DNA of 64,000 bases from contig CBDEGO010000004.1 of assembly GCA_965237995.1 (NCBI GenBank), positions 434,001-498,000 on the forward strand, written 5' to 3'. How positions within the stretch are numbered: the first letter of the stretch is position 1; every line of letters begins with the position of its first letter. The position numbers and the translations under genes were made by a program. Positions 35,181 to 44,349 of this stretch are shown here, one piece after another. Below the pieces are notes generated by a model, which saw nothing but the letters and a program-made list of their open reading frames with translations, was not told the origin of the DNA and did not search any database. The stretch comes from JAAELZ01 sp965237995. Lineage in GTDB: Bacteria; Pseudomonadota; Gammaproteobacteria; Arenicellales; Poriferihabitantaceae.

Positions 35181-36059
35181 GTGCATTATTTATACAAACT
35201 ATGGCAAGGCAGCGGGCCGTTACATAAAACCTTCTGGCTATACTCAACGGCATCATACTGCGTGATTGTGTTTGGCGGCTATTATTGCGTAAGCCGTTTG
35301 ATCCATGAAAGCACTTATCACTGGAGCATTGTGGCTTACTTGTCGTTTTGCCTATTATTTTTCTTGTTTTTGTTCGTAGGTCTAGTGAGGTCTGCAGGCC
35401 GACATATCCAACGGGGTGGCAATGTGCAGTTGGCCTCTATCTATCAAGCGCTAGGACTGTTGGGAGGTTTAGGGATATTCTACCTTGGTTTAGACGCGAT
35501 ACAATTGGGCACCGATGATTACACACCGCTAAAGCGACCATTTGACGCGAGTGAACGGGCAAGCTACCAATATCAGCTCAGCGAAAACCAACAAACATTA
35601 CACTTGAGTGGTCTGCTTAATCTAGGTGCCACCAAAGCGTTTAAAGCTCTGCTCAAGCAGCATACCGACATTTCAACGCTTAGTTTAGCCAGCGAAGGAG
35701 GGCATATTTATGCAGCCAGAGGGGTCGCTAAAGTTGTAGCCGACAATAAGCTGAATACACATGTACCAAGCCATTGCGCGTCGGCCTGTGTGGTGGTGTT
35801 TGCTGCAGGCGTTAAACGTACGCTCGGCCCAAATGCTAAATTGGGGTTTCATCAATACGCTTTTGATACGCATAAAAGCCTGCCGTTTAATTTACAAGAT
35901 GAGCAACAAAAAGAACTTGATTTCTATTTGGCTAGAGGTGTATCACCAAACTTTGTAGATAAAGTATTTTCGGTTCCCGCCTCTCAACTGTGGCAACCTG
36001 AGCACGATGAATTGTTACAATCTGGCTTAGTACATGAAATCATACCCACCTCAAATTAA
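35181..36059 (+). CDS. ClpP-fold membrane serine protease-like protein
   Basis: A 292-residue protein with three or four N-terminal membrane helices (residues ~18-110) and a C-terminal ClpP/crotonase-like domain: LSGLLNLGATKAFKALL, SLASEGGHIYAARGVA, SHCASACVVVFAAG with the presumed nucleophile Ser, and KLGFHQYAF with the presumed His. These marks match the 'COG3904' type of predicted periplasmic proteases. The longest frame starts at GTG 35181 with a weak ribosome site. Substrate unknown. It is divergent from the glycan operon. Confidence 0.7.
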   Translation: MHYLYKLWQGSGPLHKTFWLYSTASYCVIVFGGYYCVSRLIHESTYHWSIVAYLSFCLLFFLFLFVGLVRSAGRHIQRGGNVQLASIYQALGLLGGLGIFYLGLDAIQLGTDDYTPLKRPFDASERASYQYQLSENQQTLHLSGLLNLGATKAFKALLKQHTDISTLSLASEGGHIYAARGVAKVVADNKLNTHVPSHCASACVVVFAAGVKRTLGPNAKLGFHQYAFDTHKSLPFNLQDEQQKELDFYLARGVSPNFVDKVFSVPASQLWQPEHDELLQSGLVHEIIPTSN

Positions 36060-36071
36060 TTTTAACGTCGA

Positions 36072-36671
36072 TTGATCTACCCAGACTTCAGCGGTTTAGT
36101 TTTTGACCATACTCAACACCCTTCAATTGAATACCCGGAAGGTGATGTGTGGTTATTTGGCTATGGTTCACTGATGTGGCGACCCGAATTCGACTATTTA
36201 GAATCGGTGTCAGCGCGTCTATATGGCTATCATCGCGCATTTTGTTTATGGTCTATCGAATATCGCGGCGACGTGACTCAGCCGGGTTTGGTGCTGGGCT
36301 TAGACACAGGAGGGTCTTGTGCAGGCCGCGCATTTAAGATTTGTGCTTCAAAAATTGAGCAAATCATTCCCCTGTTGAATCGCCGCGAAATGATAACTGG
36401 CGCGTATCGCTCCATCACAAAGCCATTGTACTTAGACAATGGTAACTGCGTGAAGGGCGTATCATTAGTGGCAAGGCATGGCCACCCTCAATATGTTACA
36501 CCGCCGCTCACTGCAGACCAAACAGTCGAGATAGTTTTAAAGGCCAATGGCAAAATGGGGCCTAATATTGATTACGTTCGCAATACCATTACCCACCTAC
36601 GAGACTTAGGCATTCGAGATGCAGGGATGGAGCGCCTAGCTACAATTTTGCCAACAGAAGATAATGGATAG
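36072..36671 (+). CDS. chaC: ChaC-type gamma-glutamylcyclotransferase
   Basis: A 199-residue cytoplasmic protein with the ChaC signature VWLFGYGSLMWRPEF (substrate loop YGSL), then LYGYHRAFCLWSIEYRG, GLVLGLDTGGSCAGRAFKI and a catalytic Glu in NRREMITGAY. ChaC enzymes cleave glutathione to 5-oxoproline and Cys-Gly. The frame begins at TTG 36072, 12 bases after the protease gene; a real start anywhere up to residue ~20 is possible. It overlaps the next gene by 8 bases. Confidence 0.83.
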   Translation: MIYPDFSGLVFDHTQHPSIEYPEGDVWLFGYGSLMWRPEFDYLESVSARLYGYHRAFCLWSIEYRGDVTQPGLVLGLDTGGSCAGRAFKICASKIEQIIPLLNRREMITGAYRSITKPLYLDNGNCVKGVSLVARHGHPQYVTPPLTADQTVEIVLKANGKMGPNIDYVRNTITHLRDLGIRDAGMERLATILPTEDNG

Positions 36672-37710
36672 CCTAAGTCAAATAGCGCTCGGTAGTTCAG
36701 TCGCCTATCTTGTAGGGGGGAGACAAGCACCACGGTTATCACTATTAGCAGGGGCTGTCGTTGGCACCCTACCCGACTTGGATATCATCGTACAATACGC
36801 CGATCCATTGACCAGCACGATCGCGCATCGTACTTGGTCACATTCATGGTTAGCACAAACCGCTGTATCACCATTGCTCGCTTATGCAGCGAGTATTTAC
36901 CTCCCAACGCTAAGTTTCAAACGGTGGTGGTTGCTTATTTGGCTGTGCTTAATTACCCACAGTTTACTTGACTGTTTTACCATTTACGGCACAGGTGTCT
37001 TTTGGCCATTTTCTAGTCAAACAATCATGTGGGGTTCGATATTTATCATCGACCCAGCCTACACTTTGCCCTTGCTAATAGGCGTGATAGTGGCTTGGCG
37101 GAATCAAACGAATCGCTCTGCTACTCTATGGGTGATGGGCGGCTTGCTAGCAAGCTCGATGTACTTAGCTTGGGGGCTGTTCGCTCAACAGATGATCAGT
37201 GAACGCATGCGCGCGCAACTTGACAAACAAGCAATTTTATCCACTCGCTTTTTTGTCACTCCTACCCCATTTAATTCGTTACTGTGGCGTGTCGTTGCGA
37301 TCGACGAGCAGCACTACTACGAAGGGGTCGCTTCTGTGTTTGACGCCGACCCCTCAATTTCTCTCGATCCTTTCCCTAGGGCACTGCAATCGGTAGATGG
37401 ATTGGAAAAACTTGAAAAGTTTACTGAATATCAACGATTCACTCATGGCTTTTATGCGCTGGAGAACCAACAAGGTGCATTGGTTGTGAAGGATTTGCGC
37501 ATGGGAATCACTCCATTTTTAATGTTTCAGTTTGAATTTGCACAGGCAATAAGTGGGCGCGCTATTGCTGTGCCTCCGTCTGTTGCATCGCCCAAGCTCG
37601 TTCCGCTATCCGAACTGAAAAAGGCATTTGCTTATATATTGAAACGAGTGTTTAACCAAGCAGAACAAATGCCCGCACTTCAATTGCCTCCTACGAACAA
37701 TGCTTCTTGA
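36664..37710 (+). CDS. YbcI/DUF457-type membrane-bound metal-dependent hydrolase family protein
   Basis: A 348-residue protein. The N-terminal half has membrane helices with the family marks MDSLSQIALGSSVAYL, GTLPDLDIIVQYADP, HRTWSHSWL and ITHSLLDCFTIYGTG (conserved Asp and His). The C-terminal third is soluble. The family is called metal-dependent hydrolase by homology; the reaction is not settled. Overlaps chaC by 8 bases, so translation is probably coupled. Confidence 0.8.
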   Translation: MDSLSQIALGSSVAYLVGGRQAPRLSLLAGAVVGTLPDLDIIVQYADPLTSTIAHRTWSHSWLAQTAVSPLLAYAASIYLPTLSFKRWWLLIWLCLITHSLLDCFTIYGTGVFWPFSSQTIMWGSIFIIDPAYTLPLLIGVIVAWRNQTNRSATLWVMGGLLASSMYLAWGLFAQQMISERMRAQLDKQAILSTRFFVTPTPFNSLLWRVVAIDEQHYYEGVASVFDADPSISLDPFPRALQSVDGLEKLEKFTEYQRFTHGFYALENQQGALVVKDLRMGITPFLMFQFEFAQAISGRAIAVPPSVASPKLVPLSELKKAFAYILKRVFNQAEQMPALQLPPTNNAS

Positions 37711-37734
37711 TCTTGCGTTACAGGTGAACTCTTT

Positions 37735-39612
37735 ATGGCTATGAAGAGGTTAAGGCTAATACGCATTTTCTCGGCAGCAAGCTTTTTGTTACTGAGTCTA
37801 CCGGCCTTTGCGAATAACAACGCGGATGCTTCATTGGCGAGACATTGGAACGAAACCTTATTAGAGGCCATTCGATCCGATACCGCTAGGCCAACGGTGC
37901 ATGCCAGAAATTTGTTTCATCTATCTGCTGCTATGTGGGACGCGTGGGCTGCTTACGAAGAAACAGCGAGCCAGGTTTTTCATCAGGAAAAGGTAACAAT
38001 CGAGCCAGCGATGAATGTTGATCGCCTCAGAGCGATTACGCTTAGTCAAGCAGCCCACACTTTACTTAGTTCACGTTTTGTTAGTTCGCCGAATGCCTTA
38101 AAAATTCAAGCAGAAATTGATACCGCCTTAGTTATGGCGCGCAAACACTATATCGCCGACAATGCTGATGCGCAGACAGCACTAGATTTGGGTGATCGTA
38201 TCGCGCGAACCATCATAAAACATGGGCTATCGGATGGCTCAAATGAGGCCTTTGATTATCAATCACTCAGCTATCAACCACTAAACGAAGCGTTAAGACC
38301 TGATCAGCGAGGTAACCCTTTATTGGTCGATGCAGACCGTTGGCAGCCGCTTGAATTAGTAGGTTTTGTGGGCCAATCTGGCATCCCTTCGTCTGGGTAC
38401 CCACCTTTTGTTGGGCCAGAATGGGGAAGTGTGCAACCCTTTTCTTTATTGCCAGAAGATCGTATTTTAAAACGCCGCAATGGGGTTCGCTATTCGGTCT
38501 ATTTTGACGCAGGGCCGCCGCCAAGTTTAACAGGCACTGAAAACGAAAGAGTGCAGTACCAGCAAGGGTTCAAAGAAGTGCTGCTCTATAGTGCGCAGCT
38601 CGACGCCAATAACGATAAACAGATCAATATTAGTCCCGCAGTGCGGGGCAATAACCCCTTAGGCACTAATGAGGGGGAGGGTTACACTATAAACCCCGTT
38701 ACGGGGCGACCTTACGCACCTACACTCGCAAATGCGGCAGATTTTTATCGCGTGCTGGCCGAATTTTGGGCGGATGGCCCAGATTCGGAAACCCCACCGG
38801 GGCATTGGTTTGTGATGTTTAATTTGGTCTCTGACCAAGCTTCGATTGTGGCGCGTTTGGGAGGTCAATACAAAGCCAAGACACGCTTACAATGGGACTT
38901 GCAAGGCTATTTAGCACTGGGCGGAGCCATGCATGATGCAGCGATTGCTGCCTGGAGCCATAAGGGTTGGTATGATTTTATTCGTCCCATTTCAGCAATT
39001 CGCTATTTGTGTAAATTGGGCCAAAGTACAGACTCTTCATTGCCGAATTATCACCCGCTTGGTATGCCATTACAGACGGGGTTAGTAGAACTGACCACTA
39101 ACAGCTCACTTGAATCGGGCAATCGTCACCATCATTTAGCAGAGCAAGGCGTCAAGGAAAATGAGCTGGTGGTTAAAACATGGCGTGGTGCAAGCTACGT
39201 AGAAAACCGCAGGCAAGATGTGGCGGGAGTCGGGTGGATCGCCTGTGGAGATTGGTGGCCCTACCAGCGGCCCAACTTTGTTACTCCGCCGTTTGCAGGT
39301 TACGTATCTGGCCACAGTACATTTAGCCGTGCAGCGGCTGAAATTTTAACTTTGCTGACAGAATCGGCTTATTTTCCGGGTGGCTTGGGCATATTTACCA
39401 TCAGGCAAAATAAGTTTCTAGTGTTTGAGCGCGGCCCTTCGCAAGACGTAAAACTGCAATGGGCAACCTATCAAGATGCTGCAGATGATTCCGCCATTTC
39501 AAGAATTTATGGAGGCATTCATCCACGGATAGATGATATTCCAGGGCGACTGATTGGGTATAAAGTAGGACATCGCGCCTACAAAAAAGCGCTAAGCTAT
39601 TTTCCGAAGTAA
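37735..39612 (+). CDS. Vanadium-dependent haloperoxidase / PAP2-superfamily protein, exported
   Basis: A 625-residue protein with a signal peptide (basic MAMKRLRLIR, hydrophobic core, cut after AFA-N). The vanadate/phosphate pocket is complete: Lys410 and Arg417 in KGWYDFIRP (K-x6-R-P), SGHS at 525-528 with His527, and Arg590 and His596 in RIYGGIH. The Lys-Arg, Ser-Gly-His and Arg-x5-His spacings equal those of fungal vanadium chloroperoxidase. The family oxidises halides with H2O2, though some members are acid phosphatases. Location is predicted to be periplasmic or secreted. Stands alone, 24 bases after the YbcI-type gene. Confidence 0.82.
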   Translation: MAMKRLRLIRIFSAASFLLLSLPAFANNNADASLARHWNETLLEAIRSDTARPTVHARNLFHLSAAMWDAWAAYEETASQVFHQEKVTIEPAMNVDRLRAITLSQAAHTLLSSRFVSSPNALKIQAEIDTALVMARKHYIADNADAQTALDLGDRIARTIIKHGLSDGSNEAFDYQSLSYQPLNEALRPDQRGNPLLVDADRWQPLELVGFVGQSGIPSSGYPPFVGPEWGSVQPFSLLPEDRILKRRNGVRYSVYFDAGPPPSLTGTENERVQYQQGFKEVLLYSAQLDANNDKQINISPAVRGNNPLGTNEGEGYTINPVTGRPYAPTLANAADFYRVLAEFWADGPDSETPPGHWFVMFNLVSDQASIVARLGGQYKAKTRLQWDLQGYLALGGAMHDAAIAAWSHKGWYDFIRPISAIRYLCKLGQSTDSSLPNYHPLGMPLQTGLVELTTNSSLESGNRHHHLAEQGVKENELVVKTWRGASYVENRRQDVAGVGWIACGDWWPYQRPNFVTPPFAGYVSGHSTFSRAAAEILTLLTESAYFPGGLGIFTIRQNKFLVFERGPSQDVKLQWATYQDAADDSAISRIYGGIHPRIDDIPGRLIGYKVGHRAYKKALSYFPK

Positions 39613-39614
39613 GC

Positions 39615-39959
39615 TTAGAAAAATAACAGTGGCAGTAAGCCAATTAGACAACCGATAATAATGCCGATGGTCTCAGCGGCTACAGTTTGAGTGCGTGACA
39701 AGTCGCCATCCACAACAGGGGGTAATTTTAAATGGACAAGTTTTTCAACCCAGCGCCCAGATAAAATACCGATTGCATCAGAAAAAGTATTGCCAAGCCC
39801 AGCCGCAAGTAGCGTATTAGAAACTCCCATAGAGCGAAAAAAGCTGTCAATTTGCTCCCCAAACATAATCATCAAAAAATTATCGATGAAACCAAACACA
39901 ATGAACGCAGTGGCAATCGAAATAACTCGATTGAAAGTGGTTCTATGTTGGGGAGACAT
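39615..39959 (-). CDS. TMEM65-like small membrane protein
   Basis: A 114-residue protein with about three helices. The sequence FIVFGFIDNFLMIMFGEQID, then AAGLGNTFSDAIGILSGRWVE and IIIGCLIGLLPLLFF is the TMEM65 family pattern, best known from a mitochondrial inner-membrane protein. Bacterial members exist but have no known role. It ends 2 bases from the convergent haloperoxidase stop, and it lies downstream of ribH on the same strand, 19 bases from its stop. Confidence 0.7.
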   Translation of the reverse strand: MSPQHRTTFNRVISIATAFIVFGFIDNFLMIMFGEQIDSFFRSMGVSNTLLAAGLGNTFSDAIGILSGRWVEKLVHLKLPPVVDGDLSRTQTVAAETIGIIIGCLIGLLPLLFF

Positions 39960-39978
39960 AATAGTTTACCAGTGGAGC

Positions 39979-40473
39979 TTAACTAACCTGGCTCAAGCGC
40001 GGTTCACGTAGCGCACATAAATTCTCTAGCACCTGAATACTTGAGCGCGCAGCTTCTTTGCCTTTGTTTAGAAAATGAGCGAAGAAAAAATCGTGATGTT
40101 CAGATGCTTGTGAGAAAAGATGCGGCGTTAATACCACGGACATAATCGGTATTTCAGCATCAAGTTGTACACGCATCATCGCATCTAACACCGTGGAAGC
40201 GACGAAATCGTGGCGATAAATATCACCATCGACAATCAATCCAGCTGCGACAATTAACTGATAACGCTGCGTAGCTGCGAGTAACTTGCACTGTAGCGGA
40301 ATTTCTAAACTGCCCGGCACTTGGATGACATCAATAAGTGAGTGGTCAATACCAGCTTCTTGCATTTCGGCATTAAAGCCGAGCCGTGCTTGCTCAACGA
40401 TGTCGTGATGCCACAAGGCTTCTACGTAGGCAATACGTTTGGCGGGTTCTAATAATGGATTCGATTGGTTCAT
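39979..40473 (-). CDS. ribH: 6,7-dimethyl-8-ribityllumazine synthase, type II (RibH2)
   Basis: From ATG 40473 this is 164 residues: MNQSNPLLEPAKRIAYVEAL, WHHDIVEQARLGF, VPGSLEIPLQCKLL, DGDIYRHDFVASTVLDAMM and VVLTPHLF. It follows the Brucella-type RibH2 pattern closely, including the MNQS start, and makes lumazine from ribityl-aminouracil and dihydroxybutanone phosphate, the step before riboflavin. The frame extends to a GTG at 40539, but that N-terminal stretch has no family counterpart. The gene sits behind an FMN riboswitch, so flavin should repress it. Confidence 0.87.
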   Translation of the reverse strand: MNQSNPLLEPAKRIAYVEALWHHDIVEQARLGFNAEMQEAGIDHSLIDVIQVPGSLEIPLQCKLLAATQRYQLIVAAGLIVDGDIYRHDFVASTVLDAMMRVQLDAEIPIMSVVLTPHLFSQASEHHDFFFAHFLNKGKEAARSSIQVLENLCALREPRLSQVS

Positions 40474-40547
40474 TTTTTTAAATAGTAAGTGAAACACAAT
40501 CGGGACACGCGGCCGTTCTTTTGCAACAGCTTCAGACACACAGCCAT
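40471..40547 (-). CDS. Possible leader ORF overlapping the ribH start
   Basis: A 25-codon frame from ATG 40547 to a TGA whose bases overlap the ribH ATG as ATGA. It lies between the riboswitch and ribH, in a different frame from ribH. A peptide of this size with no homology evidence may be chance, but the stop/start overlap would allow translational coupling. Confidence 0.3.
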
Positions 40548-40562
40548 TACAAACAGAAACAA

Positions 40563-40711
40563 ACCATCTCTTTCGTCCGGACTATACCGTCGGCTTCGGA
40601 TTCACACCGAATCTGCTGACCTTTCTTCATGAAGAAAGCGCTCGCGGGCTGAGACTTAATGATTAATAAGCCATTACCGCCGGTGGGGAATTACACCCCG
40701 CCCCGAGATGA
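40563..40711 (-). promoter_or_regulatory. FMN riboswitch (RFN element)
   Basis: Read on the minus strand, the element starts CATCTCGGGGCGGGGTGTAA, TTCCCCACCGGCGGTAATGG, has a variable arm, and continues GGTCAGCAGATTCGGTGTGA, ATCCGAAGCCGACGGTATAG, TCCGGACGAAAGAGATGG. The closing stem CATCTC/GAGATG and the invariant CCACCGGCGGT and GAcGGTAtAGTCcGGA boxes match the RFN consensus. It binds FMN and would shut down expression of ribH below. Confidence 0.95.
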
Positions 40712-40733
40712 ATGTGGCTATCGCCACGCGGTT

Positions 40734-40762
40734 ATTATACTCAAAACCTCTTAGGGTTAAAG
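40734..40762 (-). promoter_or_regulatory. Probable promoter of the riboswitch-ribH transcript
   Basis: On the minus strand TTTAAC and TATAAT are separated by 16 bases, with TATAAT at 40739-40734 about 24 bases ahead of the riboswitch. The -10 box is perfect, the -35 box weak. Confidence 0.45.
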
Positions 40763-40888
40763 CACGAGAGCTACGATAATCTAAAGCATAATTTGCCACG
40801 CTACCAAGTGTTGTTTAAGAAATTTGGTTTTGCGTTGCAATCGGAGTCATAATACGCAGGTTAATAACCCTTGTTCATCCATCAGTTT

Positions 40889-42013
40889 ATGAGAATCGAA
40901 GAAGACAATAAACTCGATTACAACAGCGTACTCATTCGTCCCAAACGCAGCACCTTGGGTAGCCGAAAAGAAGTGGACCTATATCGTGAGTTTAGCTTTA
41001 GAAACGTTAACCTTGACCCAGATAGTACGCACTATAACGGAGTCCCTTTAATGGCCGCGAACATGGATGGAGTGGGCACCTTCGAGATGGCGGATGCACT
41101 CAGTGAGCATGGACTATTTACTTGTTTAGTAAAAAATTACCCCGCAGACGCACTCATTACCTATTTTGATAAAAAGAATACGCAGCGCAGAGAAAACGTG
41201 GCCTACTCAATGGGCATCGCTAAAGCTGATATGGAGAAATTTAGACAAGTTTATGAAGCTAACAGTACCCAACTAAAATATGTCTGTGTCGACGTGGCGA
41301 ATGGTTATTCTGAACGATTTTCTGATTTCATCAAACAACTTAGAGAGACTTGCCTAGATATCGTCATTATCGCAGGTAATGTAGTCACGGGAGAGATGAC
41401 TGAAGAACTTATTCTAAGTGGGGCAGACATCGTCAAAGTTGGTATCGGGCCAGGTAGCGTATGCACCACACGGATTCAGACCGGCGTAGGTTTTCCGCAG
41501 CTTTCTGCCGTTATCGAATGCGCCGACGCAGCCCATGGCTTAGGCGGCCATGTGATAGCCGACGGCGGTTGTACCTGTCCGGGCGATGTTGCTAAAGCAT
41601 TTGCGGCAGGAGCCGACTTTGTGATGTTAGGGGGTATGCTCGCAGGCCATGACGAAGGCGGCGGAGAAGTCATCGCTAAATATTACAAGACAGGCGAAGT
41701 ACAAAAAACCAAAGACGGCTGGCAAGATAGCGTTGAAGAGCGTAAATTTGTACAGTTTTATGGCATGAGTTCACAAGCCGCCAATGATAAGCACTTTGGA
41801 GGCTTAAAGGAATATCGCTCGTCTGAAGGGCGTGAAGTATTAGTGCCGTATCGCGGTGAAGTTGATGTGACGGTAATGGATATACTAGGTGGGATACGCA
41901 GCACGTGCACCTATGCAGGCGCTAAGAAGCTGAAATGGCTAAGTAAATGTACGACTTTTGTTAAAACAGCTCAGCAATTTAATGCCATCTTTGCAGGTTC
42001 CGATAAGAGTTAG
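40889..42013 (+). CDS. guaC: GMP reductase
   Basis: A 374-residue IMPDH/GMPR-family barrel. It starts MRIEEDNKLDYNSVLIRPKR as in GuaC, holds GIGPGSVCTTRIQTGVGFPQ with the catalytic Cys and T-T-R, and DGGCTCPGDVAKAFAAGADF, and has no CBS domains, unlike IMP dehydrogenase. GuaC reduces GMP to IMP with NADPH, returning guanine nucleotides to the purine pool. The frame also opens at TTG 40871, but the family start is ATG 40889. Divergent from the riboswitch transcript. Confidence 0.88.
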   Translation: MRIEEDNKLDYNSVLIRPKRSTLGSRKEVDLYREFSFRNVNLDPDSTHYNGVPLMAANMDGVGTFEMADALSEHGLFTCLVKNYPADALITYFDKKNTQRRENVAYSMGIAKADMEKFRQVYEANSTQLKYVCVDVANGYSERFSDFIKQLRETCLDIVIIAGNVVTGEMTEELILSGADIVKVGIGPGSVCTTRIQTGVGFPQLSAVIECADAAHGLGGHVIADGGCTCPGDVAKAFAAGADFVMLGGMLAGHDEGGGEVIAKYYKTGEVQKTKDGWQDSVEERKFVQFYGMSSQAANDKHFGGLKEYRSSEGREVLVPYRGEVDVTVMDILGGIRSTCTYAGAKKLKWLSKCTTFVKTAQQFNAIFAGSDKS

Positions 42014-42175
42014 ACAAAAATCAAAAGCCACGAATGTATCCATAAATTAATGATCATTAACAATAATGAAGCCAAGTTGCAGTAACAAATTGTTATGAAT
42101 ATGTGATTCATTGATTTTCTAAGCCCGTCATAATGACTCGTACTAAACTATATAAAAAAGCACCACCAAAGGCCT

Positions 42176-42877
42176 ATGAAGAATAAAGTTTTAGTTATAG
42201 AGGATGACCCAGACATTTCGAATTTGTTACAAATGCACCTTCGCGATGCCGATTTTGAGGTTAAGCATACCAATGCAGGCGATAAGGGTGTATTGTTTTA
42301 TAAGGCATGGAAACCTGATCTAATTATCCTGGACATCATGTTGCCGGGCATGGATGGTTTAAGTGTTTGTCGCGAGATTCGCAAGCAAAGCGAATCGGTT
42401 TCAATCCTAATACTAACGGCTAAATCAACAGAATTAGACCGTGTATTGGGTTTGGAGATGGGCGCAGACGACTATTTGACTAAACCATTTAGCCTAGCCG
42501 AATTAATGGCTAGAGTGAAAGCGCTTTTTCGCAGAACTAAAGCGCTATCCCAATTTAACGAAGACACCGCCCCGCCCTCCATACTAGACCGAGGGCGTCT
42601 GCAAGTCGACTCGGAAAAACACATTGCATCTATTGATAACAAAGTGGTTGAGTTGACCGCGCGTGAGTTCAACCTGCTATGGTTTTTAGCTCAATACCCA
42701 GGTCGAGTCTACACCCGCGCACAACTGCTAGATGCTGTTTGGGGTTACGACCATGATGGCTATGAGCATACTGTCAACACACACATTAATCGGTTACGAA
42801 TTAAGATAGAAAAGGACGCGGCTAAGCCGGAATTTGTGCAAACAGTTTGGGGTGTAGGTTATAAGTTCGCTGAATGA
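42176..42877 (+). CDS. OmpR/PhoB-family response regulator
   Basis: A 233-residue two-domain regulator. The receiver domain is residues 1-120 with the acidic pair near residue 10, phospho-acceptor Asp53 (IILDIMLPGMDG) and Lys in LTKPFSLAEL. The winged-helix DNA-binding domain is residues ~135-232 (VELTAREFNLLWFLAQYPGR, NTHINRLRIKIE). It overlaps the histidine kinase gene by 4 bases (ATGA). Target genes unknown; msrAB just downstream is a candidate. Confidence 0.88.
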   Translation: MKNKVLVIEDDPDISNLLQMHLRDADFEVKHTNAGDKGVLFYKAWKPDLIILDIMLPGMDGLSVCREIRKQSESVSILILTAKSTELDRVLGLEMGADDYLTKPFSLAELMARVKALFRRTKALSQFNEDTAPPSILDRGRLQVDSEKHIASIDNKVVELTAREFNLLWFLAQYPGRVYTRAQLLDAVWGYDHDGYEHTVNTHINRLRIKIEKDAAKPEFVQTVWGVGYKFAE

Positions 42878-44349
42878 AGTTTAGATACTCCCTATTTGCC
42901 AAGCTGTCTCTTGGCTTATTAATTTTACTGCTTTCTATCGGCATGATATACGCCGTATTAAGCTCGATTGTGGCGAAGAATTACGTTGAGCAATTGAATC
43001 AAGACTTACACCGTTCATTAGCGGACAATTTGGTTGCGGATAAAAATCTAGTTTCGGAAGGCGAGATTAATCAGCTTGCTCTACAAGAAACATTTCGTCA
43101 GTACATGGTGGTTAATCCGAGTATAGAAATATATCTCTTAGATTTGCAGGGCAAGCTAATTGCCTACTCGGCTGATCCGGGCGTAGTAAAACGCGATAGA
43201 GTATCGTTGCGACCCATATTTTCTTTTTTAGATGGTACAGAACAATACCCAATGGGTGACGATCCGCGTAGCCACGATAAGCGCAAGCCATTTTCGGTGA
43301 CTACTGTGCCGAGCCCAGATAAAGCTGAGGGTTATTTGTACGTGGTGTTACGCGGGGAGCAATACGAGAAGATAGAGCAATTAGCGCAAGAGAGCTATTT
43401 CCTGCGATTTAGTGGTTGGGCTGTTTTTATAAGCTTAGCGCTAGGCTTGCTCGCTGGGCTGCTGGTGTTTTACTTCCTAACTAGACGACTGCGCAACTTT
43501 AGTAAGCAAATAGAGGCCTTTGAGCGCAGTGGAGCCACCCATGAAACACGCTCTTCTATGAATGAAAAAGGCGATGAAATCGACCAAATAAACCATACGT
43601 TTACAAACATGGCGGAGCGCATCCGAGCGCAGATCGGTCAGCTTGAGGCAAAAGATACCGAACGTAGACAGTTAGTGGCACAAATATCGCATGATTTACG
43701 CACACCACTTGCTTCTATGCTGGGCTATATTGAATCGCTAGAGTTGAAGAAAGCAAGCCTTACAGAAGCTGAAAAAGAGTCATTTTTAGCCGTAGCTCAC
43801 AAACAGGGTCGGCGTTTAAGTCGAATGATTGAAGCCTTGTTTGAACTATCCAGCTTGGAAGCGCAGGAAACTGAACCAACCATTGAAACATTTGCACCCG
43901 CCGAATGGCTTTATGATGTCGCGCAAAAACATAAGCTTAGGGTTGAAAAACATGGTTTACGTATAGAGGTAGATGTTCAAGAGCAAGGCTTACTCGCATT
44001 AGCAGATTTATCGCTGTTAGAACGAGTAATGGATAATCTAATAGATAATGCCATTAGCCACGCGAAAGCAACGGGAACCTTAAGTTTAAGTTTAACTACA
44101 GAAGGCGATAAAGTCGCTATTAGCGTGACGGATCAGGGGCAAGGGATTTCAGAAAACGAGCTAAAGAATTTGTTTGAACCTTTCGTTACTACTGATGGCC
44201 CTACCAAACATGATGCTCAACAGCGTCATGCTGGCTTAGGTTTGGCCATAGCTAAACGCATCATGCACATACTGGATGGTGACATTGTGGCTAAAAGTGA
44301 ACCAGATTATGGTACGGTGTTTACCTTGTGCATACCGAAGTTTCATTAA
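42874..44349 (+). CDS. Sensor histidine kinase
   Basis: A 491-residue membrane kinase: first helix at residues ~9-32, a periplasmic sensor of ~140 residues with a PAS/Cache-like look (MVVNPSIEIYLLDLQGKLIA), second helix ~177-203, a HAMP linker, the H-box QISHDLRTPLASMLGY with His273, and ATPase boxes N (MDNLIDNAISHA) and G (GQGISENELKNLFEPF, HAGLGLAIAK). Partner of the response regulator that overlaps it. Signal unknown. Confidence 0.88.
   Translation: MKFRYSLFAKLSLGLLILLLSIGMIYAVLSSIVAKNYVEQLNQDLHRSLADNLVADKNLVSEGEINQLALQETFRQYMVVNPSIEIYLLDLQGKLIAYSADPGVVKRDRVSLRPIFSFLDGTEQYPMGDDPRSHDKRKPFSVTTVPSPDKAEGYLYVVLRGEQYEKIEQLAQESYFLRFSGWAVFISLALGLLAGLLVFYFLTRRLRNFSKQIEAFERSGATHETRSSMNEKGDEIDQINHTFTNMAERIRAQIGQLEAKDTERRQLVAQISHDLRTPLASMLGYIESLELKKASLTEAEKESFLAVAHKQGRRLSRMIEALFELSSLEAQETEPTIETFAPAEWLYDVAQKHKLRVEKHGLRIEVDVQEQGLLALADLSLLERVMDNLIDNAISHAKATGTLSLSLTTEGDKVAISVTDQGQGISENELKNLFEPFVTTDGPTKHDAQQRHAGLGLAIAKRIMHILDGDIVAKSEPDYGTVFTLCIPKFH

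Noticed and set aside
40474..40539. GTG 40539 as the ribH start
   Set aside because: The extension has no counterpart in RibH2 proteins, while ATG 40473 gives the family start MNQS.
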